The position numbers were made by a program, and so were the translations under genes. Shown here in pieces: positions 1-4,572 of a stretch of DNA of 6,292 nucleotides. The stretch covers positions 1-6,292 of the forward strand of contig JAFWXB010000110.1 in NCBI GenBank assembly GCA_017523185.1, written 5' to 3'. The notes under the pieces are model-generated. The model worked only from the letters and a program-made list of their open reading frames with translations. It was not told where the DNA came from and did not search any database. The stretch comes from Lachnospiraceae bacterium (GTDB taxonomy: Bacteria; Bacillota_A; Clostridia; Lachnospirales; Lachnospiraceae). Position 1 is the stretch's first letter, and the number at the start of each line of letters is the position of its first letter.

Positions 1-600
1 AAAACAGCAGATGATATGGAAGAAGATGAATTTCTGTCAAGAATGAAAAAGACAGATAAGCTGTTGCCGGTCATTACAATTGTTGTGTACTATGGAGAAA
101 AACCTTGGGATGGGGCAAAAACACTTCATGAAATGTTGGATATTCCGGAAGAAATGAAACCATATGTAAATGATTACAAGATGTTATTAGTAGAGGCAAG
201 AAAAAATGATTTGCAGTTACATAATATCAATAATAGAGATTTATTCTCGTTGCTTCAAATAATTTTAAGTAATCATATATCAAAAAATACAGCAAAAGAA
301 AAAGCAATCGAATACAGTAGACAAAATAAAACGGACAGAACCGTAGTTATGGCAGTAGCAGGAGCTACGAACACGAAACTTGATTATAATGCTTTGGGAA
401 AAGGAGATGAGGCTATGTGTACTTTATTTGAAGAAATTGCAAAAGAAAATCAAATGAAAGGAAAAGCAGAAGGTATTATAGAAACCGGGCTTGAATGTGG
501 TCTTTCTGAAAATGATATTTTAGTGAAGTTACAGATGAAATTGGACATATCTTTAAAGATAGCAAAGGAATATTTTGGAATGTTTGGGAAACAAAAGTAA
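1..600 (+). CDS. Rpn-family (PD-(D/E)XK) recombination-promoting nuclease, C-terminal part
   Basis: The reading frame is open from the first base, so the gene starts upstream; 199 codons plus a TAA stop are visible. The first in-frame ATG is at 16, but no ribosome site precedes it and it lies inside the conserved region, so it is not taken as the start. Recognisable family features are the hydrophobic LLPVITIVVYYGEKPWDG strand segment, the GATNTKLDY segment and a charged helical tail (KGKAEGIIETGLECGLSENDI). This is the C-terminal part of Rpn/YhgA-like (Transposase_31) proteins; the catalytic PD-(D/E)XK core normally lies N-terminal to it and is outside the window. Characterised E. coli Rpn proteins are DNA endonucleases that promote RecA-independent recombination. 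The gene converges on the repressor gene and may be host flank or element cargo. Family is fairly sure; activity cannot be judged without the N-terminus. Confidence 0.82.
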   Translation, partial: KTADDMEEDEFLSRMKKTDKLLPVITIVVYYGEKPWDGAKTLHEMLDIPEEMKPYVNDYKMLLVEARKNDLQLHNINNRDLFSLLQIILSNHISKNTAKEKAIEYSRQNKTDRTVVMAVAGATNTKLDYNALGKGDEAMCTLFEEIAKENQMKGKAEGIIETGLECGLSENDILVKLQMKLDISLKIAKEYFGMFGKQK

Positions 601-612
601 TAAAAATAATGT

Positions 613-640
613 AAAGTCTCCTCAAAGACGAGGGGACTTT
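613..640. terminator. Bidirectional intrinsic terminator between convergent genes
   Basis: An 11-bp stem (AAAGTCTCCTC at 613-623 against GAGGGGACTTT at 630-640, one G-U pair) closes a 6-nt loop. It lies between the stop of the Rpn gene (600) and the stop of the minus-strand repressor gene (651). On the minus strand it is followed by a T-rich run (ACATTATTTTTA read from the complement); the T-run on the plus side is weaker. Confidence 0.8.
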
Positions 641-650
641 CATTATGTTA

Positions 651-1121
651 TTACCATTTATATTTAATTTTCTTTATTTCTTCAACTTTATCCGGTTCAG
701 AGTAATTGTCCTTTAGTGTTTTTAAGTAAGAAAATAAGTCTTTTCTAGCACGAGTATCTAAGACATATAAATCTGCGATAAGTTGGTCAACCATAGGAAG
801 TTCTTGGAAATCGAATTTTTTAATAATTTCTGCAGTTCTATATGAAATATGAGATTGTTTTGATTTTGATTCAGATATACCTAAACCGAGTTTTAGTTCC
901 GGCAAAGTTTCAATATCATCATAAGGATTATCTTTACAAATAGCACTAATCGGAATATCTAGAAAACCTGCTATTTTAATAGCGGAATCGTATCTTACAG
1001 AGGCATCTCTTTGTACAATAGAATAAAGAGTTGTTGGAGCAATTCCGGTTTTTCTTGCCAGTTGTTTTATTGTAATTCCTTTTTCATCCAAGATTTTCTT
1101 TAAATTTGCACCATATCCCAT
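651..1121 (-). CDS. XRE/CI-like helix-turn-helix repressor
   Basis: A 156-aa protein. Residues 5-60 form a Cro/C1-type HTH_3 domain, with the helix-turn-helix at about residues 17-36 (TIKQLARKTGIAPTTLYSIV). The remaining ~95 residues are helical and charged and carry no recognisable LexA/CI (S24) protease motif. The start at 1121 is supported by AGAAAGGA on the minus strand (1131-1138), about 9 nt upstream. It is transcribed away from the xis-rep-int operon from a divergent promoter. An operator-like dyad overlaps its own -10 and two similar sites sit at the forward promoter, so it is inferred to repress the operon and itself. Without an autocleavage domain, derepression would need another route, such as a partner metalloprotease, an antirepressor or simple titration; none is visible here. 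Confidence 0.85.
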   Translation of the reverse strand: MGYGANLKKILDEKGITIKQLARKTGIAPTTLYSIVQRDASVRYDSAIKIAGFLDIPISAICKDNPYDDIETLPELKLGLGISESKSKQSHISYRTAEIIKKFDFQELPMVDQLIADLYVLDTRARKDLFSYLKTLKDNYSEPDKVEEIKKIKYKW

Positions 1122-1152
1122 CGAAATTGTTCCTTTCTATGTTCTTTATTTT

Positions 1153-1171
1153 TATTACCAAATTAGTATAG
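1153..1171 (+). promoter_or_regulatory. Operator-like site A over the repressor's own -10
   Basis: TATTACCAAATTAGTATAG matches site B (1242-1260) at 14 of 19 positions and shares the core TATTACnnAATTnGTA. It overlaps the minus-strand -10 (1165-1170), the expected place for autorepression. Binding by the repressor is inferred. Confidence 0.6.
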
Positions 1172-1194
1172 CACAATATATCAAATTTTCTCAA
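1165..1194 (-). promoter_or_regulatory. Promoter of the repressor gene
   Basis: Read on the minus strand: TTGAGA (-35, 1189-1194), an 18-bp spacer, then TATACT (-10, 1165-1170) preceded by TGC, an extended -10. It lies 43 bp upstream of the repressor start codon. Confidence 0.7.
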
Positions 1195-1235
1195 TACGAA
1201 AATCATAATATTATATAAAAGAATAAAAAGAATAG

Positions 1236-1264
1236 TTGACATATTACGCAATTAGTAATATAAT
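1236..1264 (+). promoter_or_regulatory. Consensus sigma-A promoter of the xis-rep-int-mob operon
   Basis: TTGACA (1236-1241), a 17-bp spacer and TATAAT (1259-1264) match the sigma-70/sigma-A consensus at all 12 positions. The likely start of transcription is near 1271, giving a leader of about 70 nt before the first gene. Such a strong promoter needs tight repression, consistent with the operator dyads over and next to it. Confidence 0.85.
1242..1260 (+). promoter_or_regulatory. Operator-like site B over the forward promoter
   Basis: TATTACGCAATTAGTAATA is an inverted repeat: the arms TATTAC and GTAATA extend to 7 bp (1241-1247 and 1255-1261) around a 7-nt centre. It fills the whole spacer and the first two bases of the -10, so a bound repressor would block RNA polymerase. 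Confidence 0.75.
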
Positions 1265-1274
1265 TCGATTATGG

Positions 1275-1293
1275 AAATACGAATTGCGTAATA
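1275..1293 (-). promoter_or_regulatory. Operator-like site C just downstream of the forward promoter
   Basis: On the minus strand this reads TATTACGCAATTCGTATTT, 16 of 19 identical to site B. Sites B and C face each other, giving a 12-bp inverted repeat (1242-1253 against 1282-1293). A weaker partial copy on the plus strand at 1292-1310 (11 of 19 matches, containing TACGCAA) may be a fourth site. The arrangement suggests cooperative binding around the start of transcription. Confidence 0.65.
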
Positions 1294-1340
1294 ATACGCA
1301 AAATTTATGTATTCCACAGAATAGAAAGGAGGAAACGTAA

Positions 1341-1535
1341 ATGAGTAACAACAATAACAAGCCTGTCTATGTAGATGTAGCAGAAGTATGCAGAGATTGG
1401 GGATGCAGTCGTTCCAAAGGATATGCCATCATTAAGCAGTTATCAGAACAGATGAAAGCAGAAAATCCGAAATTATTGACAATGAGTGGCAAAATCAATC
1501 GTATTTACTATGAAGAAGCGTGTATGAGGAGATAG
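1341..1535 (+). CDS. Small excisionase-like helix-turn-helix protein
   Basis: A 64-aa basic protein with a MerR/excisionase-type HTH at about residues 11-34 (DVAEVCRDWGCSRSKGYAII) and a short C-terminal strand ending IYYEEACMRR. Small proteins of this layout commonly accompany tyrosine integrases in clostridial integrative elements, where they are annotated as excisionases or DNA-binding regulators. The start is firm: AAAGGAGG at 1325-1332 lies 8 nt before the ATG. It is the first gene of the operon driven by the consensus promoter. The proposed role, based on family and position, is to bind near the attachment site and steer the integrase toward excision. It could instead be a pure transcription regulator. 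Confidence 0.65.
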   Translation: MSNNNNKPVYVDVAEVCRDWGCSRSKGYAIIKQLSEQMKAENPKLLTMSGKINRIYYEEACMRR

Positions 1536-1538
1536 GTA

Positions 1539-1631
1539 ATGGAAAGAACAATAAAAAACGCTCTTGCGGGAACAAGAGCGTTGGACACATATATTGCTAT
1601 ATGTATCAGCGACAAAGAGAGAATAGCATAA
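1539..1631 (+). CDS. 30-aa leader ORF between xis and rep
   Basis: The ORF reads MERTIKNALAGTRALDTYIA, then ICISDKERIA and TAA (30 aa). A strong Shine-Dalgarno, GAGGAG at 1526-1531, lies 7 nt before the ATG, inside the end of the upstream gene. The ATG is 3 nt after that gene's stop. The ORF ends 34 nt before the preferred rep start and spans both hairpins of the leader. No known domain, signal peptide or membrane segment is visible. It may be a translated leader that opens RNA structure around the rep ribosome site, or a small protein in its own right. It is also fully overlapped by the predicted antisense RNA. Its ribosome site is clear; expression and function are inferred. Confidence 0.5.
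   Translation: MERTIKNALAGTRALDTYIAICISDKERIA
1552..1613 (-). ncRNA. Candidate antisense (countertranscript) RNA against the rep leader
   Basis: The minus strand has a plausible promoter (1620-1648) followed by two hairpins and an intrinsic terminator, which would yield an RNA of about 60 nt. Hairpin 1 is ACATATA/TATATGT (1587-1604) with a GCAA loop on the minus strand. Hairpin 2 is the 10-bp terminator stem. The RNA would be complementary to the leader ORF and would lie just upstream of the rep ribosome site. Many plasmids control initiator synthesis this way. The ends are estimated from promoter and terminator positions and may shift by a few bases. Confidence 0.45.
1553..1582 (-). terminator. 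Minus-strand intrinsic terminator inside the rep leader
   Basis: A perfect 10-bp stem (AACGCTCTTG at 1557-1566 against CAAGAGCGTT at 1573-1582) closes a 6-nt loop. Read on the minus strand it runs straight into TTTTTTAT, a textbook intrinsic terminator. On the plus strand the T-run is absent, so readthrough from xis into rep is expected. No minus-strand protein gene lies upstream of it, which suggests it ends an antisense RNA. Confidence 0.65.
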
Positions 1632-1648
1632 AATGTGTCATCTTTCAA
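1620..1648 (-). promoter_or_regulatory. Putative promoter of the antisense RNA
   Basis: On the minus strand: TTGAAA (-35, 1643-1648, 5 of 6 consensus), a 17-bp spacer, then TATTCT (-10, 1620-1625, 4 of 6) with an extended TGC just upstream. Transcription would begin near 1613 and meet the terminator at 1553-1582. Confidence 0.5.
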
Positions 1649-1649
1649 G

Positions 1650-1656
1650 AGAGGAG
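1650..1656 (+). promoter_or_regulatory. Ribosome binding site that sets the rep start
   Basis: AGAGGAG ends 9 nt before the ATG at 1666. An upstream in-frame ATG at 1633 has no ribosome site, and the one at 1657 directly abuts this motif, so 1666 is chosen. CAAGAG (1646-1651), overlapping this motif, can alternatively pair with CTCTTG (1561-1566) of the leader hairpin, which would partly hide the site. Confidence 0.65.
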
Positions 1657-1665
1657 ATGTCAAAA

Positions 1666-2475
1666 ATGCCTGTTTTGAAAAATAAGACGCAAGGGAACTA
1701 TGTAAATGTTTACAAAGGGATAGTGATGGACCGTTCATTAAGTTTAAAAGATAGAGGAATGTTGCTTACATTACTATCCTTACCGGATAATTGGGATTTT
1801 ACAGTTGCAGGACTTAGAAAGATTCTTCCGGATGGAAAATCGGCAATTTATAATAGTTTGGACAGTTTGCAAAATGCTGGATATTTGACAAAGGAACAGA
1901 GCCGAGGAGAACATGGTGTGTTTGCCGAAAATATTATTGAGGTACATGAAACACCACATCCACCGTTTCCCGAAAAACGGGTACCGGATAATCGGGTACC
2001 GGAAAAACCGGTACCGGGAAACCGAGCACAATTAAATAATAATAAATTAAATACTCAAGAATTAAATAATCCATCTATCTATCAAGAAGATGATGCGATA
2101 GATAAGATAGATATTTATACCGACATTGTCAAATCAAATATTGAGTATGCATATCTTTTACATGATAATCCATACAAAAAAGAAATATTGGAAGAAATTT
2201 TAAATTTAATCATTGAAACGATAGTTGTGCCAAGAAAGACTATTCGTATTGCAGGTGTAGAGTATCCACACGAGTTGGTCAAAGCGAAGTTTTTGAAATT
2301 GAATATGGAGCATATACAATATGTTCTTTCTTGCATGGATAAAAATGTTACCAAAGTGCGAAACATCAAAAATTATCTGTTGACAACCTTGTATAACGCA
2401 CCGAATACGATTAGCAGTTATTATCAGTCAGCCGTCAATCACGATATGTATGGAGGTGATAACGAATGTCCGTAA
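1666..2475 (+). CDS. Replication initiator with N-terminal winged helix and DUF6017-like C-terminus
   Basis: A 269-aa protein with the layout of plasmid and phage initiators or replisome organizers in Clostridia. Residues ~10-90 are a winged-helix DNA-binding domain (SLSLKDRGMLLTLLSLPDNW, then a recognition region with KSAIYNSLDSLQNAGYLTKE). Residues ~95-160 are a low-complexity linker containing four 5-aa repeats (FPEKR, VPDNR, VPEKP, VPGNR at 101-120). Residues ~167-265 resemble DUF6017, the C-terminal domain found in RepA-type initiators (KTIRIAGVEYP; HIQYVLSCMDKNVTKVRNIK; NYLLTTLYNAP). It likely binds repeats at the element's origin and recruits the host helicase or its loader. The linker DNA itself carries iteron-like repeats. 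The gene overlaps the integrase by 10 bp and is preceded by an unusual leader with a possible antisense RNA. Confidence 0.75.
   Translation: MPVLKNKTQGNYVNVYKGIVMDRSLSLKDRGMLLTLLSLPDNWDFTVAGLRKILPDGKSAIYNSLDSLQNAGYLTKEQSRGEHGVFAENIIEVHETPHPPFPEKRVPDNRVPEKPVPGNRAQLNNNKLNTQELNNPSIYQEDDAIDKIDIYTDIVKSNIEYAYLLHDNPYKKEILEEILNLIIETIVVPRKTIRIAGVEYPHELVKAKFLKLNMEHIQYVLSCMDKNVTKVRNIKNYLLTTLYNAPNTISSYYQSAVNHDMYGGDNECP
1966..2025 (+). repeat. Four 15-bp iteron-like tandem repeats inside rep
   Basis: Units start at 1966, 1981, 1996 and 2011. The last three begin GTACCGG and lie exactly 15 bp apart, each with a palindromic GGTACC at its junction; the first is more diverged (TTTCCCGAAAAACGG). The period equals five codons, so the same array encodes a pentapeptide repeat in the protein linker. 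Tandem repeats inside the initiator gene are known as origin sites in RepA_N plasmids and in the lambda O gene; that role here is inferred. Confidence 0.7.
2030..2114 (+). other. AT-rich tract next to the iterons, possible DNA-unwinding element
   Basis: Immediately after the GC-rich repeats comes an almost pure A/T stretch with a direct repeat ATTAAATAAT (2031-2040 and 2061-2070). It is followed by TATCTATC (2076-2083), which can pair with GATAGATA at 2097-2104 or 2106-2113. GC-rich iterons beside an AT-rich tract is the usual form of a theta-type origin. It is also coding sequence for the Rep linker. Confidence 0.45.
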
Positions 2476-3572
2476 GTAAAGATGCAGATAAGGGAACATG
2501 GATTATTTATGCCCGATATACCGATTGGCAGGGAAATGTAAAAGTACTTCATAAAAGAGGTTTTAAGACGAAAAGAGAAGCCTTAGAATATGAACGAGAA
2601 TTTCTCTTAAAGAAAACAAAAGACTTGAATATGGGCTTTGAGAAGTTCGTAGAGAGTTACTTGGCAGATTTAAAACCGAGATTGAAATACAATACATATT
2701 TAACAAAAGAGCATATCATTCAAACTAAGATAGTCCCATATTTTAAAGATAAGGCTTTGAGTGATATTACAACATCTGATATTATGCAATGGCAGAATGC
2801 GATTTTGCAAATGCGAGATGATGATGGAAAGGGATATTCACCAACGTATTTAAAAACGATTTCGTCACAGATGAGTGCTATTTTTAACCATGCAGTAAGA
2901 TATTATGATTTGAAAGACAATCCATGTCAAAAAGTAGGCAATATGGGAAAGAAAAAAGCAAAAGAAATGCTGTTCTGGACGAGAAATGAATATTTACAAT
3001 TTATCGAAACTATGAAAAGCAAACCAATTTCATATTATGCGTTTGAAGTATTGTTTTGGACAGGAATTCGTGAGGGAGAATTACTTGCTCTTACAAGAGA
3101 AGATATTGATTTGGAAAAGAAGATTTTGCGTGTTAGAAAATCATATCAGCGACTGGAAAAAAAGGATTATATTACCGAACCAAAAACTGAGAAAAGTAAT
3201 CGTGATATTAACTTGCCAGACTTCTTGTGTGAAGAATTGGAAGATTATTTTGGAATGTTGTATAAGTGCAATAACGATACCCGTTTGTTTGAAATTTCCA
3301 AACATTATTTACAACATGAAATGAAAAGAGGTTGTAAGGAATCTGGTGTAAAGAAAATTCGAATCCATGACTTGAGACATTCTCATGTAGCCTATTTAAT
3401 AGAACTTGGATTTTCACCAGTAGAGATTGCAGAACGATTGGGGCATGAAAGTATTTCTGTAACCTTTACATATTCGCATTTGTATCCGTCAAAGCAAAAG
3501 AGTTTAGCAGAAAAATTGAACGCAGACAGAGAGAAAGCGATGGAACAGAAAGTAGTGAATGAAGATGAGTAA
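2466..3572 (+). CDS. int: Tyrosine recombinase / integrase
   Basis: A 368-aa phage-type integrase of full length. Residues 1-50 form an AP2-like arm-binding domain (GTWIIYARYTDWQGN...RGFKTKREA), residues ~57-160 the SAM-like core-binding domain, and residues ~165-350 the catalytic domain. All expected catalytic residues are present: R202 (TGIREGE), K240 or K243 (EPKTEKS), H301 and R304 (HDLRHSH), H327 (LGHESIS) and the nucleophile Y336 (TYSHL). It should catalyse integration and excision of the element through a covalent 3'-phosphotyrosine intermediate, with the upstream excisionase-like protein as the probable partner. GGAGGTGAT at 2452-2460 precedes the ATG, and the start overlaps the rep stop by 10 bp, so translation is probably coupled. 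The target site cannot be read from this window. Confidence 0.95.
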   Translation: MSVSKDADKGTWIIYARYTDWQGNVKVLHKRGFKTKREALEYEREFLLKKTKDLNMGFEKFVESYLADLKPRLKYNTYLTKEHIIQTKIVPYFKDKALSDITTSDIMQWQNAILQMRDDDGKGYSPTYLKTISSQMSAIFNHAVRYYDLKDNPCQKVGNMGKKKAKEMLFWTRNEYLQFIETMKSKPISYYAFEVLFWTGIREGELLALTREDIDLEKKILRVRKSYQRLEKKDYITEPKTEKSNRDINLPDFLCEELEDYFGMLYKCNNDTRLFEISKHYLQHEMKRGCKESGVKKIRIHDLRHSHVAYLIELGFSPVEIAERLGHESISVTFTYSHLYPSKQKSLAEKLNADREKAMEQKVVNEDE

Positions 3573-3927
3573 AATTTATAAACGTAAGCACTTGATTGAG
3601 GGTGTTGTTCCCAAAAAGAGCAATGGATGTATACGCAAAAAGAACATCATTATTAACAATCGAGTGACACCAGAAGATAAGGAAATTATCTATAAAAGAA
3701 TTGAATTATCGGGGCTAACGATACAAGATTATATCACACAATGTTGTAAATACAACAAAGTGAATGTAGTAGGTAATGTGAAAACATTTGATGCCATCCG
3801 AAAAGAAATGAAAATCATAGACGAGCATCTTTGTAAGGTGCAAAGAGCAGAGGAATTGGAATTGCCGGTGTTGGAATCGTTAAGAGCAATATTGGAGATA
3901 TTGGATGGGTTTTATGGAGAAGATTGA
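3559..3927 (+). CDS. MobC-like ribbon-helix-helix mobilization accessory protein
   Basis: A 122-aa protein; its start overlaps the integrase end by 14 bp (an alternative ATG is at 3565, and the ribosome site is weak, suggesting coupling). The N-terminal 28 residues are strongly basic. Residues ~30-65 look like a ribbon-helix-helix: a strand IIINNRV, a helix beginning TPEDKEIIYKRI, then SGLTIQDYI. This pattern is shared with MobC/relaxosome accessory proteins that bind oriT and help the relaxase nick. The C-terminal half is a predicted helix with acidic residues. It is the last gene before the operon terminator, and a candidate oriT with several inverted repeats lies 160 bp downstream, which supports a mobilization role. 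No relaxase gene is in view. It could instead be a plain RHH transcription regulator. Confidence 0.55.
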   Translation: MKMSKIYKRKHLIEGVVPKKSNGCIRKKNIIINNRVTPEDKEIIYKRIELSGLTIQDYITQCCKYNKVNVVGNVKTFDAIRKEMKIIDEHLCKVQRAEELELPVLESLRAILEILDGFYGED

Positions 3928-3983
3928 TGGATTGATAAGAGAAAAACAAGATTAAAATTTTATAAAGAGGTAGGGTAAAAGAT

Positions 3984-4025
3984 AGCCATTGTAGATTTTT
4001 GAGACGGTCTGCAATGGCTGTTTTT
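3984..4025 (+). terminator. Intrinsic terminator of the xis-rep-int-mob operon
   Basis: A 12-bp stem (AGCCATTGTAGA at 3984-3995 against TCTGCAATGGCT at 4008-4019, one G-T wobble) closes a 12-nt loop and is followed by GTTTTTATG. It sits 57 nt after the stop of the MobC-like gene. Confidence 0.85.
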
Positions 4026-4086
4026 ATGTGTTAAGAAGTAGGAATAAATATCTTTTTTTGAGATTTGGGGAAGAATAGCTAGCACT

Positions 4087-4106
4087 GCCTGTGTCATGAC
4101 ACAGGC
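4087..4106. repeat. Perfect 20-bp palindrome
   Basis: GCCTGTGTCATGACACAGGC is its own reverse complement with no spacer. It is not followed by a T-run, so it is not a terminator. A perfect palindrome this long suggests a protein-binding site or an extrudable cruciform. Confidence 0.85.
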
Positions 4107-4167
4107 GAAATTTTCTCATTTTTGTCGGTCAATTTTTTGAGAAAATTTTCATAGGGAAGTTTCCCTA
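4087..4167. other. Candidate origin of transfer (oriT)
   Basis: Three inverted repeats lie in 81 bp: the 20-bp palindrome (4087-4106); AAATTTTCTCA (4108-4118) against TGAGAAAATTT (4138-4148); and TAGGGAA/TTCCCTA (4152-4158 and 4161-4167) around GT. Clustered inverted repeats beside an AT-rich stretch and next to a mob accessory gene are typical of oriT. No nick-site consensus of a specific relaxase family was recognised, so the assignment rests on structure and position. It could instead be a regulatory region for the helicase module or part of an element end. Confidence 0.4.
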
Positions 4168-4329
4168 ACCCTTTAAAAATGAATATAAAATGTGAAATAT
4201 TTTTTAAAAGAAATTTAAATTAGAGAAGATGTGATTTTATCAAAATGGTATGATTTTTATAAAGTTCTTTGATGTTTTAATTTTATTGTATTCTAATTAT
4301 TTATTAGTTTCAAAAATTATTAGAACTAT

Positions 4330-4358
4330 TTGCTATTGTTCAGATAGTAGAATATAAT
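4330..4358 (+). promoter_or_regulatory. Promoter of the HTH-helicase module
   Basis: TTGCTA (-35, 4330-4335, 4 of 6), a 17-bp spacer and a perfect TATAAT (4353-4358). Transcription would start near 4365, only about 19 nt before the start codon. The module therefore has its own promoter after the upstream operon terminates. Confidence 0.65.
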
Positions 4359-4383
4359 AGAAATTAATAGGGGGAATTTATAT

Positions 4384-4572
4384 ATGGAATTTTTAACAAC
4401 AGTAGAGCTGTCTAAAAAATGGAATATTTCTTCAAGAAGAATTGGCGTATTGTGTGCAGAAGGTCGCATTGATGGAGTTATTAAAAAGGGGAAAATGTGG
4501 TTGATTCCTTCAAATGCAGTAAAACCTGTAGATGGTAGGTTCAAAGCGAATAAGGAGGCCATAGATGTTTGA
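4384..4572 (+). CDS. Small excisionase/MerR-like HTH DNA-binding protein
   Basis: A 62-aa protein. Residues 4-24 (LTTVELSKKWNISSRRIGVL) form the helix-turn-helix; CAEGRIDGVIKKGKMWLIPS forms the following wing, and NAVKPVDGRF closes the domain. This short DNA-binding type is common in accessory islands of Lachnospiraceae, often as the first gene of a cargo operon. AGGGGGAA (4369-4376) lies 7 nt before the ATG. The stop overlaps the helicase start by 8 bp (ATGTTTGA), so the two are translated together. The most likely role is to regulate, or help target, the helicase module; the sequence does not say which. It is not closely similar to the excisionase-like protein at 1341-1535. Confidence 0.7.
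   Translation: MEFLTTVELSKKWNISSRRIGVLCAEGRIDGVIKKGKMWLIPSNAVKPVDGRFKANKEAIDV

Larger units (their letters stand above)
4027..4329. other. Gene-free region with a structured left part and an AT-rich right part
   Basis: No ORF with a ribosome site is visible on either strand. The left part (4087-4167) carries three inverted repeats, described separately. The part from about 4170 to 4329 is very AT-rich with short A and T tracts and no convincing structure; CTAAT/ATTAG at 4293-4307 is the only small dyad. Confidence 0.6.

Noticed and set aside
1557..1590. Leader hairpin as a plus-strand terminator between xis and rep
   Set aside because: On the plus strand the stem is followed by GGACACAT with no T-run; the T-run is only on the minus strand.
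1581..1609. TTGGAC...TATCAG as a separate plus-strand promoter for rep
   Set aside because: Both boxes match weakly and the region is better explained by hairpin arms.
1633..1665. Upstream in-frame ATGs at 1633 and 1657 as the rep start
   Set aside because: Neither has a spaced ribosome site; AGAGGAG at 1650-1656 is correctly spaced only for the ATG at 1666, and the extra residues (MCHLSREEMSK) are the translated ribosome-site region.
1966..2025. Short tandem repeats as a CRISPR-like array
   Set aside because: The 15-bp units are contiguous without spacers and lie in a coding frame.
3037..3324. Plus-strand ORF inside the integrase in another frame
   Set aside because: It overlaps the catalytic domain of a complete integrase and has no independent support.
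4179..4223. 14-aa ORF in the AT-rich intergenic region
   Set aside because: No ribosome site, low-complexity product, no coding signal.
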